From Clostridia bacterium (GTDB taxonomy: Bacteria > Bacillota > Clostridia > Oscillospirales > Acutalibacteraceae): a stretch of 46,549 nucleotides of DNA. Under the pieces are notes generated by a model. The model made no database searches. It saw nothing but the letters and a program-made list of their open reading frames with translations, and had not been told where the DNA came from. The stretch lies in contig JAFSGH010000040.1 of assembly GCA_017440965.1 (NCBI GenBank), positions 1 to 46,549 on the forward strand, written 5' to 3'. How positions within the stretch are numbered: position 1 is the stretch's first letter; each line of letters opens with the position of its first letter. Below, in pieces: positions 7,943 to 18,800 of the stretch. Both the position numbers and the translations under genes were made by a program.

Positions 7943-9211
7943 ATGAGTACAGAAAAAAAAGTAAGAATTGGTGCTGTAGGCATCAGCGGAAGAGGCTCGG
8001 GAATGCTTGATCTTCTGCTTGCCGTTCCCGGAGTTGTTTGTCCTGCAGTATGTGATAAATATGAAGACAGGGCTGCTAACGGAATTGAGATAGTCAAGAA
8101 TTCCGAGAATTATGACGGATATGAAGTAAGATCGTATCTTGATTATGAAGAGATGCTTAAGAATGAGCAGCTTGATGCTCTTGTTGTTTTTACTACATGG
8201 ATCACTCATTCAAAGATTGCAATTGCAGGTATGAATGCAGGTCTTAATGTTGCAATGGAGGTCGGCGGTGCCGCTTCGATTGAGGAATGCTGGGAGCTTG
8301 TAAGAACAAGTGAAAGAACAGGTAAATTCTGTATGCTTCTTGAAAACTGCTGCTATGACAGAAATGAAATGGCTGTTTTCAATATGGTAAAGCAGGGACT
8401 TTTCGGTGAGATAATCCACTGTGAGGGCGGTTACAGACATGACCTTCGCGATGAGATCTGTCTTGGAAGAGAAAACCGCCACGGCAGACTCTTTAATTTC
8501 CAGAACAGAAACGGTGAGCTTTATCCTACACATCAGTTAGGACCTATCTCCAAGGTTCTCGGTATAAACAGAGGAAACCGCTTCCTTTCACTTGTTTCAA
8601 TGTCCAGTAAGTCCAAGGGGCTTAATCAGTGGATAAAGGATAATAAGGGTGAGGATTATGATATTTACGGATATGACTTTGCCTGCGGTGATGTTGTTAC
8701 AACTATCATAAAATGTGCTCACGGTGAGACGATTACTCTTACTCACGACTGTTGTCTTCCCCGTCCTTATACAAGAAACTATCTTGTGCAGGGAACAAAG
8801 GGTATCTTCTCTGATATTGACGATGCGGCAGCCTGTGCTATCGACGGTGTTACCGAAACCACACACGATTGGACAAAGTTTGAAACCATCAGAGAAAAGT
8901 ACGACCATCCACTCTGGGCTCAGTATGAAAAGGCCGGCGTCAAGGCAGGACACGGCGGTATGGACTATCTTGTTCTTTCCGCATTCGTTGAAGCCTGTAT
9001 GCACGGCTCACAGCCTCCCATTGATGTATATGATACTGCTGCATGGATGGCTATTACCTGCCTTTCAGAGCAGAGTGTAGCAATGGGCGGACTTCCCGTA
9101 CCCGTGCCGGATTTCACAAACGGTATGTGGATCGACCGTGAGCCCTACAGACGCGGTGTTTACTGTCTTGAAGAGGTATGTAATGACTTCTTTACCGACG
9201 AGGAGGAATAA
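7943..9211 (+). CDS. GH109-like Gfo/Idh/MocA family protein (putative alpha-N-acetylgalactosaminidase)
   Basis: The protein has 422 residues and is cytosolic. The N-terminal Rossmann fold begins IGAVGISGRGSGM and binds NAD(P). The middle and C-terminal parts match my recollection of GH109, enzymes that cleave alpha-GalNAc by an NAD-dependent redox mechanism: NGELYPTHQLGP (about residue 190), GHGGMDYLVL (about 345), and a C-terminal VYDTAAW...LSEQSVA...PDFTNG stretch. The open frame extends upstream to 7898, but the ATG at 7943 has an AAGGAAGG site 8 nt upstream. It is the first gene of the run with the kinase and GH4 genes, with 3 nt to the kinase. The Gfo/Idh/MocA family is secure; GH109 activity is likely but could be another glycoside-oxidising role. 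Confidence 0.8.
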   Translation: MSTEKKVRIGAVGISGRGSGMLDLLLAVPGVVCPAVCDKYEDRAANGIEIVKNSENYDGYEVRSYLDYEEMLKNEQLDALVVFTTWITHSKIAIAGMNAGLNVAMEVGGAASIEECWELVRTSERTGKFCMLLENCCYDRNEMAVFNMVKQGLFGEIIHCEGGYRHDLRDEICLGRENRHGRLFNFQNRNGELYPTHQLGPISKVLGINRGNRFLSLVSMSSKSKGLNQWIKDNKGEDYDIYGYDFACGDVVTTIIKCAHGETITLTHDCCLPRPYTRNYLVQGTKGIFSDIDDAAACAIDGVTETTHDWTKFETIREKYDHPLWAQYEKAGVKAGHGGMDYLVLSAFVEACMHGSQPPIDVYDTAAWMAITCLSEQSVAMGGLPVPVPDFTNGMWIDREPYRRGVYCLEEVCNDFFTDEEE

Positions 9212-9214
9212 TAT

Positions 9215-10150
9215 ATGAGCTTTTATATCGGTATTGACGGCGGCGGAACAAAAACTCAGTATGCTCTTTTCAATGAGAAAAAGGAAATGCTTTCAACCGT
9301 AAAAACTACGGGAAGCAATCACGAGAATCTTGAGGGTGCCATTCCTGAGGCTGCAGGAATCATAATGGGCGGTATCAATGACCTTCTCAATGAAAATAAG
9401 CTTGCTCTTTCTGATATCACACATATTCTTATGGCGCTTGCAGGTATAGATCATCAGTATCAGTGCGATGAAATGACAGAGGAGCTTAAAAAGCTCGGTC
9501 TTAATGTTCCATTCTCGATATATAATGACGGCTTTATCGTAGTTAAGGCAGGACTTACGGGAAAAGCAGGTATCGGCTATAACTGCGGTACGGGCACCTG
9601 CTGTAATTCTGTCGGCTCTGACGGAAAGCTTCTTCAGGTAGGCGGCTTCGGAGAGCTTTCAGGTGATGTCGGCGGCGGACACTGGATCGCAAGACAGACC
9701 TTCGGAAAGCTTTATGATGATATCTGTCTTAAGATCAAGCACACGGAAATGACAGATAAGATCGTTGAAAAATTCGGAATTACTCCCGACCGTGACGGTG
9801 TGCTGTCTCTTATAGCTCCTATGGAGGAGGAAGGCGACGAAATCGTCAGAGATATGCTTGATATATTCTTTGAGGCTCTTAACAACGGTGATGCTGCTGC
9901 TACTGAAATAGCAGATGTTATGGCTGAAAGAGGTGCACAGTTTATTTGTGCTCATATAAGAAATCAGGTTTTTGACGGAGATGTCATTCAGGTCGTGCTT
10001 TCAGGCTCAATGCACTGTAAGCTTCCTTCGGATGTTTATGTAAATAAGCTTATTGAAAGAACAAAGGAAATAAGCGGTAAGAATCTTGAATTTATAAAGC
10101 TTTCTGTTGCTCCCGTAATGGGCTGTATCAACTGGATGCTTGAGGAATAA
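9215..10150 (+). CDS. BadF/BadG-type N-acetylhexosamine kinase (NagK-like)
   Basis: The protein has 311 residues. ASKHA-fold ATPase features are the phosphate-1 loop IDGGGTKT at residues 7-14, the phosphate-2 loop NCGTGTCCN near 128-136, and an adenosine loop LSGSM near 265. This branch of the BadF/BadG/BcrA/BcrD family includes eukaryotic-type GlcNAc kinases. It lacks the cluster-binding Cys pair of the dehydratase activators, so sugar phosphorylation is the better reading. Its ribosome binding site GAGGAGG lies inside the 3' end of the GH109-like gene, indicating translational coupling. It would supply the 6-phosphate substrates of NagA and of the GH4 enzyme. Confidence 0.82.
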   Translation: MSFYIGIDGGGTKTQYALFNEKKEMLSTVKTTGSNHENLEGAIPEAAGIIMGGINDLLNENKLALSDITHILMALAGIDHQYQCDEMTEELKKLGLNVPFSIYNDGFIVVKAGLTGKAGIGYNCGTGTCCNSVGSDGKLLQVGGFGELSGDVGGGHWIARQTFGKLYDDICLKIKHTEMTDKIVEKFGITPDRDGVLSLIAPMEEEGDEIVRDMLDIFFEALNNGDAAATEIADVMAERGAQFICAHIRNQVFDGDVIQVVLSGSMHCKLPSDVYVNKLIERTKEISGKNLEFIKLSVAPVMGCINWMLEE

Positions 10151-10167
10151 TTGAGAGGAGAAAAGTT

Positions 10168-11451
10168 ATGAAAGAAATCAATGTAACCGTTATCGGCTCA
10201 GGCAGTACATATTGCCCCGAGCTTGTAGACGGATTTTTACAGAGACAGGACTCACTTAAGCTTAAGCGTCTTGTTCTTATGGATATCGATGACAGAAAAA
10301 GAAATATCGTAGGCTCACTTTGTGAGAGAATGATAAAGGCAGCGGGAATGGATACTGAGGTCGTTATGACTGATAATCTTGATGATGCACTTCCCGGAGC
10401 AGATTTTGTTGTAACTCAGATAAGAGTAGGAAAGCTTCCTTGCCGTTATCTTGACGAGTCAATTCCCGTAAAGTACGGACTTATCGGTCAGGAAACAACA
10501 GGTATCGGCGGTTTCTTCAAGGCATTAAGAACGATTCCCGTGATCGGAAATATCTGTAAAAAGATCGAAGAGCTCTGTCCCGATGCTTGGCTTATCAACT
10601 TTACCAATCCTTCAGGTATTATTACAGACTTTGTGCTTAACAATACAAATGTAAAGTGCATCGGTCTTTGCAATGTTCCTATTGATATGATCGACGATGT
10701 AAAAGAGGCTGTAGGCGAGGATGCTGATGTTACATATCTCGGTCTTAACCATCTCAGCTGGATCACTTCAGTTATGAAGGACGGCGAGGAGATGCTTTAT
10801 AAGCTCTTTGATGAAGGCTTTGCTCCCAAGGTTATGGCAAATATCGTTGATGACGGCTTTGATACCGACTGTCTTCGTGCCTGCGGCGGATGGCCCTCAT
10901 CCTATCTTCAGTATTATTATAACCGTGAGGATAAGCTCAAGCACCTCAGAGAGGATAAAAAGAGCCGTGCTCAGGTATGTATGGATATTGAAGAGCAGCT
11001 TCTTAAAATGTATCAGGATGAAGAGCTTTGCATAAAGCCTGCTCTTCTTGATAAGCGCGGCGGACATAAGTATTCACTTGCCGCCTGCTCTCTTATAGAT
11101 TCTATTGCAAACGATAAGAATGATGTACATGTTGTAAATGTTCTCAATAACGGAACGCTTCCTTTTATGAAGGATGATGATGTTGTTGAGGTTGCGGCTC
11201 GTATAGGTGCAGACGGTGCAAAACCCGTGCCCGTAAGAAAGACATGGAACCGTCATATAGAAGGTCTTATGACTGTTGTCAAGACTTATGAGAAATACAC
11301 TGTTGAAGCAGGTATGAACGGTGATGACAGAGCAGCTTATAATGCAATGATGGTGCATCCTCTTATCGGTGACTTCAAAAAGGCAAGAGATTGCTATGAG
11401 GAGATGAAGGATGCTCACAGAGAGTTTCTTCCCCAGTTCCTCGGAAAATAA
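10168..11451 (+). CDS. GH4 family 6-phospho-glycosidase (LicH/ChbF-like)
   Basis: The protein has 427 residues. GH4 enzymes cleave phosphorylated disaccharides using NAD+, Mn2+ and a redox-elimination mechanism. The N-terminal VIGSGSTYCPELVDGF is the GH4 dinucleotide site. VVTQIRVGKLPCRYLDE, GQETTGIGGFFKALRTIPV, INFTNPSG, the metal-binding Cys in CIGLCNVPI (about 171) and LNHLSW (His about 199) all follow the ChbF/6-phospho-beta-glucosidase pattern. The start has a GAGGAG site 6 nt after it would be expected. It is third in the operon, 17 nt after the kinase and followed by a terminator-like hairpin. The substrate could be a phosphorylated chitobiose-like or other hexosamine glycoside, inferred from its neighbours. 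Confidence 0.9.
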   Translation: MKEINVTVIGSGSTYCPELVDGFLQRQDSLKLKRLVLMDIDDRKRNIVGSLCERMIKAAGMDTEVVMTDNLDDALPGADFVVTQIRVGKLPCRYLDESIPVKYGLIGQETTGIGGFFKALRTIPVIGNICKKIEELCPDAWLINFTNPSGIITDFVLNNTNVKCIGLCNVPIDMIDDVKEAVGEDADVTYLGLNHLSWITSVMKDGEEMLYKLFDEGFAPKVMANIVDDGFDTDCLRACGGWPSSYLQYYYNREDKLKHLREDKKSRAQVCMDIEEQLLKMYQDEELCIKPALLDKRGGHKYSLAACSLIDSIANDKNDVHVVNVLNNGTLPFMKDDDVVEVAARIGADGAKPVPVRKTWNRHIEGLMTVVKTYEKYTVEAGMNGDDRAAYNAMMVHPLIGDFKKARDCYEEMKDAHREFLPQFLGK

Positions 11452-11460
11452 ATATTAACG

Positions 11461-11499
11461 CCTATCCGTCCGTTTTTCGGGCGGACAGGTGCTTTTTTT
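11461..11499 (+). terminator. Terminator between GH4 and the propeller fusion gene
   Basis: CCTATCCG (11461-11468) pairs with CGGACAGG (11482-11489) with one mismatch, and is followed by TGC and seven T. It may reduce expression of the next gene relative to the first three, or end the operon. Confidence 0.75.
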
Positions 11500-11524
11500 C
11501 AATATATAGTTTAGGAGAAGAGAG

Positions 11525-13627
11525 ATGAAAAATTATTCACTTAAAACAAAGGCAGTTCCTCAGAAAATAAGAACTCTTTTTGATACCTCTTCAGGACTTC
11601 CGTCCGCAAATATAACGGCTCTTTGTTACGGCAGTAACGGTACTTTATATGTGGGCACAAATAACGGTCTTGCATATTTTAACGGTACGGGCTTTGATGT
11701 GGTAGACGGTGTCTCAGGCTGTGTCGGTGCAGTTTTTTACGATAAAAACGGAACTTTATTTGCAGGTGCGGAAGAAAATGTATATTCTGTAGTTGACAAC
11801 AAAATTATCGGAAAGCAGACATTTTCTTCAAAGGTAGTAGATATAAAGGCTGACGATACAGGAAAAATATGGCTTGCTACGGTCAAGGAATGCTTTTATT
11901 ATGATACAGACAGATTTTTAAGACTTCAGGGCTTTGATTTTGAAAACACGCATTGTATGACCGCTTACGGTGACAGAGAGGTTTTTGCCGCTTGTGATAA
12001 GGCTCTTCTCGTGCTTCACGGTAAAAGACCGAGATGGAGCACTCTTATGCCCGGTATCAGCAATGCCCCGAGAAATATAAGAACTCTTGCAAGTGATTCT
12101 CTCGGTTATGTATGGGTAGGAACAGACTCAGGCGTGTATCTTTATGATGGAAGAAGTGAATGGGTGAAGCCTGATGAACTGGATTTCTTCCCGAAGTGTG
12201 CAATAAATAAAATAGTTTTCGGTACAGACGGAACCGTATATTTTGCAACTGAAATAGGTGTTTATGTCGTAAGCGGTGCAAAGACGAGATTCCTCGGAAA
12301 AGGCAGATATATTCCCTCTGACAGAGCAGTTGATGTGGCTGTCAGAAGCGATAACGGTGAGTATTGGATAGCTACCGATAACGGACTTTCCCGCATTGAG
12401 CTTAAGGAAATGACTCTTTCCGAAAAGGAAGCGTATTTTGACGGTATTATGAAGCATTATAACCGTGAAGATTTTTACACCGATGTGGTTGTTAAAAATT
12501 ATATGGATCCTTTGGAAAGCGGAACTCCCTGCATCACAGATAATGACGGACTCTGGTCTGCATTATATGTAGGCGCTTTATGCTTTAAGTATGCTGTAAC
12601 CAAGGATGAAGAAATAAGAGAAAGAACCGTAAAAGCAATGAGGGCACTCGTAAAGCTTCAGACTATGACGGGTATTTCAGGCTTTCCCGCCCGTGCTTAC
12701 CGCCGCCCCGGAGAGGACGGCTTCGGTAACGGTGATCCCGAATGGCATCTGACAAAGGATGAAAAAGGGGAGCTTGAATGGAAGGGTGAGACCTCCTCCG
12801 ATGAGCTTGTAGGACATTATTTTGCTGCTGCCTATTTCTGTGACCTTGTTGCAAATGAAGAGGAAAAGAAAGAGGTTGCAGATGCTGTAAAAACTGTAAC
12901 AGAGCATCTGATCGCTAATAATTTTACTCTTTGCGATACAGACGGTCTTCCCACCACATGGGCTCATTTCGGACCTGAGGCACTTAACGGAAATGAAATG
13001 TGGTGCTGGGAAAAGGGTATAAATTCTCTTGAATTAATGGCATTTATGAGAATTACTGAGCATATTACCGGTGAAAAGAGATACGGTGATATAGCAGATG
13101 AACTTCTTAAAAAACATCATTACGGAATGAATCTTCTTACCTACAAGAGATATGACAGCTATGCTAATCATATTGACGATCTTCTCGGTATATTATCCGT
13201 TTTACCCTTATGGGACTACGAGAAGAATGAGGCAATGAAAAAATATCTTCTTCTTGCTCTTCGCCGTCAGTTTGAATATGAAAAGATAGAGGCAAACCCC
13301 ATATACAATTTCATCTATGCATATTTTACCGGTGCACATGCAGATATCGAAAGTGCAATTGAAACACTTGAGGATCATCCTCTTGATATGTTTGAATACA
13401 AAACCGATAACTCGATCCGTCCCGATGTTGAAATTAACTACGGCCCCGTAGAGTTTGGTGACGGTCCTCAGGCATTAAAGGCACTTGCTGCCGACGAAAG
13501 AGGTCTCGGAAGACTCTCTTATGAGGCCTTCAATCTCAATAAAGGTAATGACATAAGCTACGCTCCGCCCTCAGAATGGCTCCTCGGCTATTGGCTCGGT
13601 GTTTATTACGGTATAATTGAAGAATAA
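11525..13627 (+). CDS. Cytosolic beta-propeller / alpha-toroid fusion protein, putative glycan-active enzyme
   Basis: The protein has 700 residues with no signal peptide or membrane helix. Residues about 1-300 carry repeated propeller blades of the two-component-regulator-propeller type: LYVGTNNGLAYFNG, VWVGTDSGVYLYDG, VYFATEIGVYVVSG and YWIATDNGLSRIE. Residues about 310-700 are helical with aromatic and acidic patches (DNDGLWSALYVGALCFKYA, GISGFPARAYRRPG, WAHFGPEALNG, EMWCWEKGINSLELMAF, PPSEWLLGYWLGVYYG). These look like an (alpha/alpha)6 toroid glycosidase or lyase, but I cannot name the family. The propeller is usually periplasmic and fused to sensor kinases, so a cytosolic fusion to a toroid is unusual. 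The AGGAGA site supports the start. It may end the amino-sugar operon or be transcribed separately. Confidence 0.8.
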   Translation: MKNYSLKTKAVPQKIRTLFDTSSGLPSANITALCYGSNGTLYVGTNNGLAYFNGTGFDVVDGVSGCVGAVFYDKNGTLFAGAEENVYSVVDNKIIGKQTFSSKVVDIKADDTGKIWLATVKECFYYDTDRFLRLQGFDFENTHCMTAYGDREVFAACDKALLVLHGKRPRWSTLMPGISNAPRNIRTLASDSLGYVWVGTDSGVYLYDGRSEWVKPDELDFFPKCAINKIVFGTDGTVYFATEIGVYVVSGAKTRFLGKGRYIPSDRAVDVAVRSDNGEYWIATDNGLSRIELKEMTLSEKEAYFDGIMKHYNREDFYTDVVVKNYMDPLESGTPCITDNDGLWSALYVGALCFKYAVTKDEEIRERTVKAMRALVKLQTMTGISGFPARAYRRPGEDGFGNGDPEWHLTKDEKGELEWKGETSSDELVGHYFAAAYFCDLVANEEEKKEVADAVKTVTEHLIANNFTLCDTDGLPTTWAHFGPEALNGNEMWCWEKGINSLELMAFMRITEHITGEKRYGDIADELLKKHHYGMNLLTYKRYDSYANHIDDLLGILSVLPLWDYEKNEAMKKYLLLALRRQFEYEKIEANPIYNFIYAYFTGAHADIESAIETLEDHPLDMFEYKTDNSIRPDVEINYGPVEFGDGPQALKALAADERGLGRLSYEAFNLNKGNDISYAPPSEWLLGYWLGVYYGIIEE

Positions 13628-13629
13628 TG

Positions 13630-13669
13630 AAAAAACTGTAAGTTGCATAGTCGCAACTTACAGTTTTTT
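13630..13669. terminator. Bidirectional terminator between convergent operons
   Basis: A perfect 17-bp inverted repeat (13630-13646 and 13653-13669) with a 6-nt loop carries six A at the left and six T at the right. It serves both the plus-strand propeller gene and the minus-strand rhamnosidase locus. Confidence 0.95.
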
Positions 13670-13684
13670 GTATATTGATTACAA

Positions 13685-15837
13685 TTATCTGACAGTAATT
13701 TCTCCCGTGATTTCTGAATTCACAAAACGATTCCCGTTTTTGTCTGTTTTAATTTCAACGATGATTTCGCCCCATTTTGTTTTCATTGAGCCCTTGACAT
13801 TTTTAAGTTCAGGGATATGAGCCGGTTCTATGATTATTTCCTCATAGCCTGCTTTGTCATTGAATCTTTTGATGCCCAGTATTTCAGAGAAAAAGTATTC
13901 AATGACAGCACCGAACATAGGATGACATCTTGAATCACAGCCGTCCCAGTTTTCCCAGAGTGTAGTAGCACCGTGCTTTTTCATATTATAGAAGGATGCC
14001 TCTTCTTCATTGATAAGAAGCTTGTATGCGATATCACCTCTGTCGAGAGTAAACAGCATTCTTATGAGCAGATCCGTTCCGAAAATACCTGTGTCAAAGG
14101 TGCCGAGCTTTTCGTATTTATCAATAAGATTTCTCTTTGTTGTTTCATTTCCGAGACCTATGTCAAGTGCGAATGCGTCAGCTCCCTGAACACCGTTGCA
14201 GAAGCTTGCGGTATCCTCATTATAATAGTGCTTTATGATCGCATTTTTGCTGTCCTCTGCAAGCTTATTATAAAATGCCTTATCATCCTCGAAGCCTAAA
14301 ACTTCAGCGGTTTCAGCTGTCATCTCTGCACATTTTGCAAGGAAATATGTGTTGACGAAGGCTTCGGGGATAGTGACCTTGTTATGAGGAGGACACCAGT
14401 CGCCGAGACACCAGCCGCCCTTTTCCTCGCTTGTAACAATTCCGTCCTCACAGTGATTTACCATATATTTAAGGTAAGCCTTCATTGATTCATAGGATTC
14501 CTCAAGAACGGTTTTGTCATTATAGAATTTATAATAGCGGTAGGGAACGATTACGGCAGCACCGCCCCAGCCTCCGGGACCTCCGCCTCCTCCGTAGAAG
14601 GGAGCCGTATGCTGAACATGACCGCCTGCCTTATCCTGACAGTCTCTTATATCAGCCATCCATTTTTTGTACATCTGACGGGCATCAAAGACGCTCATTA
14701 CTGCACCGCAGGTAAGCTGTCCGTCGCCTGTATAGCCGAGTCTTTCTCTGTGGGGACAGTCGGAGGGAATACAGCCGTGAATATTAGCGTTCTGAGTCTT
14801 TACATATGCATCAAATATCCACTGAAGTGTCTCGTTGTCACAAGAAAAATCGGAAATCTTATCAAGGTCAGTCTGAATAACTCTGTATTCGGTAAGGTGG
14901 CATATTCCCGTTACTTCAATATATCTTGCTGCGTGCCAGGTGAAGTGCGGATGAAAATCCCGGCCTTTTGCACGCATATCATATATAAACTGATCTCTCT
15001 GCATTCTTGATGTTCCGCCGGTATAGTGGAACTGAAGGCTTCCGTCGGCATTCAGCTCATCGGCATAACGAAGCACGGCTCGTTCATTGTTTCTTGCATG
15101 CTCTTCAAACTGAAGTACTGCATAGCCTGCCGCTAATTCACCGATATCATATATCTTCATATCGCCGAATTCGTAGATAAGCTTCGGCTCAAGAGTTCTT
15201 ATGACCTTATCGGAAGGGAAGAAGCATTCCTCTAAAACAGTATCAGGTGCAGTTCTACTTCTGAGTATTCCCATGCTGAATCATCAAAATCAGAGATCTT
15301 CCAGTTCTCGGGATAAAGCCTTGCATCATGATATTCACCGTAGTAAAGGCTTGTTTCAAGAATATAGCTCTTTCTGAATTTTGTATTCTCAGAGGAGGAA
15401 TTTATAAAAGTAATGTTTCCGTTTGTGTCGGTAAGCTTTATTGAAAATACAAGGGTGTTATCTCCCCAATAGGGCATACCCTCGTTGGGACTTTCGTGCT
15501 GACCGTACCATCCTGCACCTATATGTACGCCGAGAATGTTATTATCCTTGATTGAAGATGTTATATTATACTTATAATAATAGATTCTGTGCGAGAGAGT
15601 ATCGTATATCGGCATATGAATACCTGAAAGATCTCTCTTTTCGTAGTCTGTCATCGCAGGAATGAAATGCTCGTCGGATACCTTTTCTCCGTTTATAAAA
15701 GCTTCAAAATAACCGAGTGCCGTAATGTAAAGAACAGCCTCTTTTATATTGTCGGCGGTGAATGCAGTCCTTGTAAGAACTGCATCCATACCGGGATATG
15801 TAAGCCAAGTTGAATTGTTAAAAACCTCAGAACTCAT
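13685..15837 (-). pseudogene. GH78 alpha-L-rhamnosidase gene split by a frameshift
   Basis: Two minus-strand frames together make one GH78 enzyme. The N-terminal part (15837 to about 15256) holds the Bac_rhamnosid_N-type module (YPENWKISDFDDSAWEYSEV). The C-terminal part (about 15256 to 13685) holds the six-hairpin domain with the GH78 signature SDCPHRERLGYTGDGQL (acid residues) and ATTLWENWDG. At 15254-15258 the frames change: GAA GTA reads on into GAACTG, whereas the family-like continuation RTAPDTVLEE needs AGA ACT. One base, probably an A near 15256, is missing. The joined protein would be about 716 residues. The enzyme would release terminal alpha-L-rhamnose in the cytosol. As read, it is broken; a base-calling error is possible because both halves look otherwise intact. 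Five nt separate it from the upstream GH2 gene, so the two form an operon. Confidence 0.85.
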
Positions 15838-15841
15838 AGTT

Positions 15842-18800
15842 TTATCCTTTCGTAGGAATTATTGTGAAGCTGAACTCCATAACCTTATCAGCATTAAGTC
15901 TGAATTCCTCTCTTGTGTCGGGACCGCAGCTTGATGAGCCGATACCTCTTGTAAAGCCGTCAACCGTAAGGTATGTTGTGTTCATATCCTTTACATCCTC
16001 CTGATGCTCTGCTTTATTGATAGCAGACTGTGAGGTGTGATGGACACTGAAATTAAAGGGAGCATCGCCGTAAAGGGCAACTGTATTTTCACCGTCGGAA
16101 AGCTTCAGCCAGCGGGTGTCGCAGTGCATTCCGTTTTCCTGGGGGAATACATAAGGCTCGTACATATCCTTTATCTTAGCACTGTAAATTCCTACAGGTG
16201 ACTGTGCCTTGAAATCAGGCATGTTTTCAGCCTCACCTCTTCCGAAATACTGAGCAGTATCAAATGAACGGTCAAGCTCAAGTGTTACGCCGAAGCGGGG
16301 AATATCAGAAACTGCTTCGGGATTTATCTTTCTTAATGCAGTTTTTATTTCCATTGCACCGAGAGAAGAGATCACATATTTGATAAACCAGCTGTACATT
16401 GCCTTTCTCTTGTATTTCATTGAATAAAGCACATCAATTTCAATTTCGCCGTCTTCAATGGATGCTGAGAAATGCTCGAGATTCTTTTTAAGCTTATTAA
16501 GACCGCCCTCAGCCCACTTATCACGCATTCTTGCATCGTTATCGATAAGTGCTCTGTAAAGATTGAGATTTATACCGCGGCCTTCGGCAGGAGAAGTGTT
16601 TAGAAGCTCTTTTCCGTTTACGGTATAAGAGGTCAGTTCACCGGTATTGCCGTCAAAAACAGCCTTGCCGTTATCGTAAATAACTGTAAGGATACCGTTT
16701 TCGGATTCAGCAGAAATACGGCTACCTATCTCGATATCATATTCACAGTCAGATACAGCAAGCTCAATCTGTTCAACTGCGATCTCAAGACCTGTTTCTT
16801 TGTCGGTATAAGTGAAATTGATATAGCAGTCTGCACCTTCCTTGATCTTTACATCGGAAAGGGTAATTTCTGATGTTTTCATAGCATCGATATCAAGCTC
16901 AATTTCACCGTTCTTTTCCGTGATACCGTTTATCTGATAATCATACCTTATTGCGATATATGAGGAATTGCGGAAACGGTTTGTGTTTGTAAATGCGAAT
17001 ACTCCGTCCCCTTTATACTCGGCACGAACAGGTCTGTAAACTACCTTCATGCATTTAGCACCCGTATGGAGTCTTCTGTCTGCATACATAAGACCGTCAA
17101 CGCAGAAATGACCGTCGTGCTGCTTTTCGCCGTGATCTCCGCCGTAGGTATACTTATATTTGTATTTATCGCTGCCGTCGTGATAAACTGCGTGATCTGC
17201 CCATTCCCAGATGCATCCGCCCATAGAATTATCCCATTTATAGAATAAATCCCAATATTCTTCAAGATTGCCGGGGCCGACACCCATTGCGTGAGCATAT
17301 TCGCAGAGATAGAAGGGATACTTTGAATATTCCCTGCAAAGATAACTCTTGTCATCGTAATGTCTTATTCTTTTGCCCTTTATCATATTTTCAATTTCTT
17401 CAGTAGATGTATACATTTCGGAAATAACATCATAATGGAAACGCTTTGTTCTTACGACGCCCTCATAATGCACGGGAATCGGAGTGCCTGTGGATTTGAG
17501 GAACTGATAGCACTTATCGTGACACTTATATCCGCCTGCCTCATTGCCGAGAGACCACATAATGATCGAAGGATGGTTTCTGTCTCTGTAATACATTCTT
17601 TTTACTCTGTCAACATAATGCTTTGCCCATTTAAGATCGTGGCTTATGCGGCTTACATCGTCAAACATCTCGCCGCAGCCGTGAGTTTCAATATCTGCCT
17701 CGTCAATAACATAAAGGCCGTTGATATCACAGAGTGTAATGAAATAAGGATCGGGAGGGTAGTGAGATGTTCTGACGCCGTTACAGTTAAGCTCCTTCAT
17801 AAGACGGACATCTCTTTCCATATCCTCTAAGGACATAGAATATCCCTTATAAAGATCGGTATCGTGATGATTTACACCTTTAACCTTGATAGGCTTATCA
17901 TTTACATAGAAGATGCCGTTTTCAATTTTTATTGTTCTGAAGCCCATAAACTGTCTTACCGTCATCATTTCCTTGCCGTCTTTGATAACGGTAAGATAAA
18001 GAGCATAGCAGGTGGGAACCTCAGCATTCCATTCCGTAACGGAAAGGTCGCTGAAGCAGATATCCGCTTCCTTGTCCGCACAGCCTGAGGCCAAGAGATT
18101 TTTATTTCTGTCAAAAAGCTCTGCCTTTACGGTGCAGTCCTTGTCTTCACCCAGCACGGTTTTTACGGTAAGACTGTATGTATTGCCGGTTTTTTCGGTT
18201 ACTGCTTCAAAATCATAGAGATAGCCTTCAGGATAATTATAGAGAAGAACATCTCTGAAGATGCCGTTTTCTCTGAACATATCCTGACACTCAAGGAAGG
18301 TGCCGTTGCACCATTTGAACATTACAACGACTATTTCGTTTGTACCCTCAGAAAGAAGGGGAGTGATGTCAAATTCGGCAGTGTTATGGCTTCCCTCCGA
18401 ATAGCCTGCAAATTTTCCGTTTATATAAAGTGAAAGGTTATTGGAAACGCCGAGGAATGAGATTATATGCTTTGCCGACAGCTTTTCAATTACTATTGTT
18501 TTTCTGTATATACCGACAGGCATATCCTCAGGAATTGAGGGAGCAATGGTTTTTATCTCATAGGGGCAGTTGAGGTAAACGGGCTCCTGATAGCCTGTTC
18601 TCTGCCAGTCTGAGGGGATAGTTACCGTGTCAAATTTTGTTTTGATCGTATCAAGTCTGTCAGGTACATCATTGATGGATTTATAAAATCTGAAATTCCA
18701 TTCTCCCGAGAGAACACTTACGATATCCGAGGAGTAACGCTCTTTTTTATAGCAGGTGCTTTTAAGCAGTTCGGAATTCCCGTATGCAACCGCATAGGCT

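Noticed and set aside
9215-10150. Dehydratase activator (HgdC) role for the BadF-family protein in the amino-sugar operon
   Set aside because: It lacks the two cluster-binding cysteine contexts seen in the true activator at 39283; sugar kinase fits the neighbours better.
13685-15837. Two separate genes rather than one broken rhamnosidase
   Set aside because: The second frame lacks a ribosome binding site, overlaps the first in a different frame, and the halves join into one GH78 architecture.
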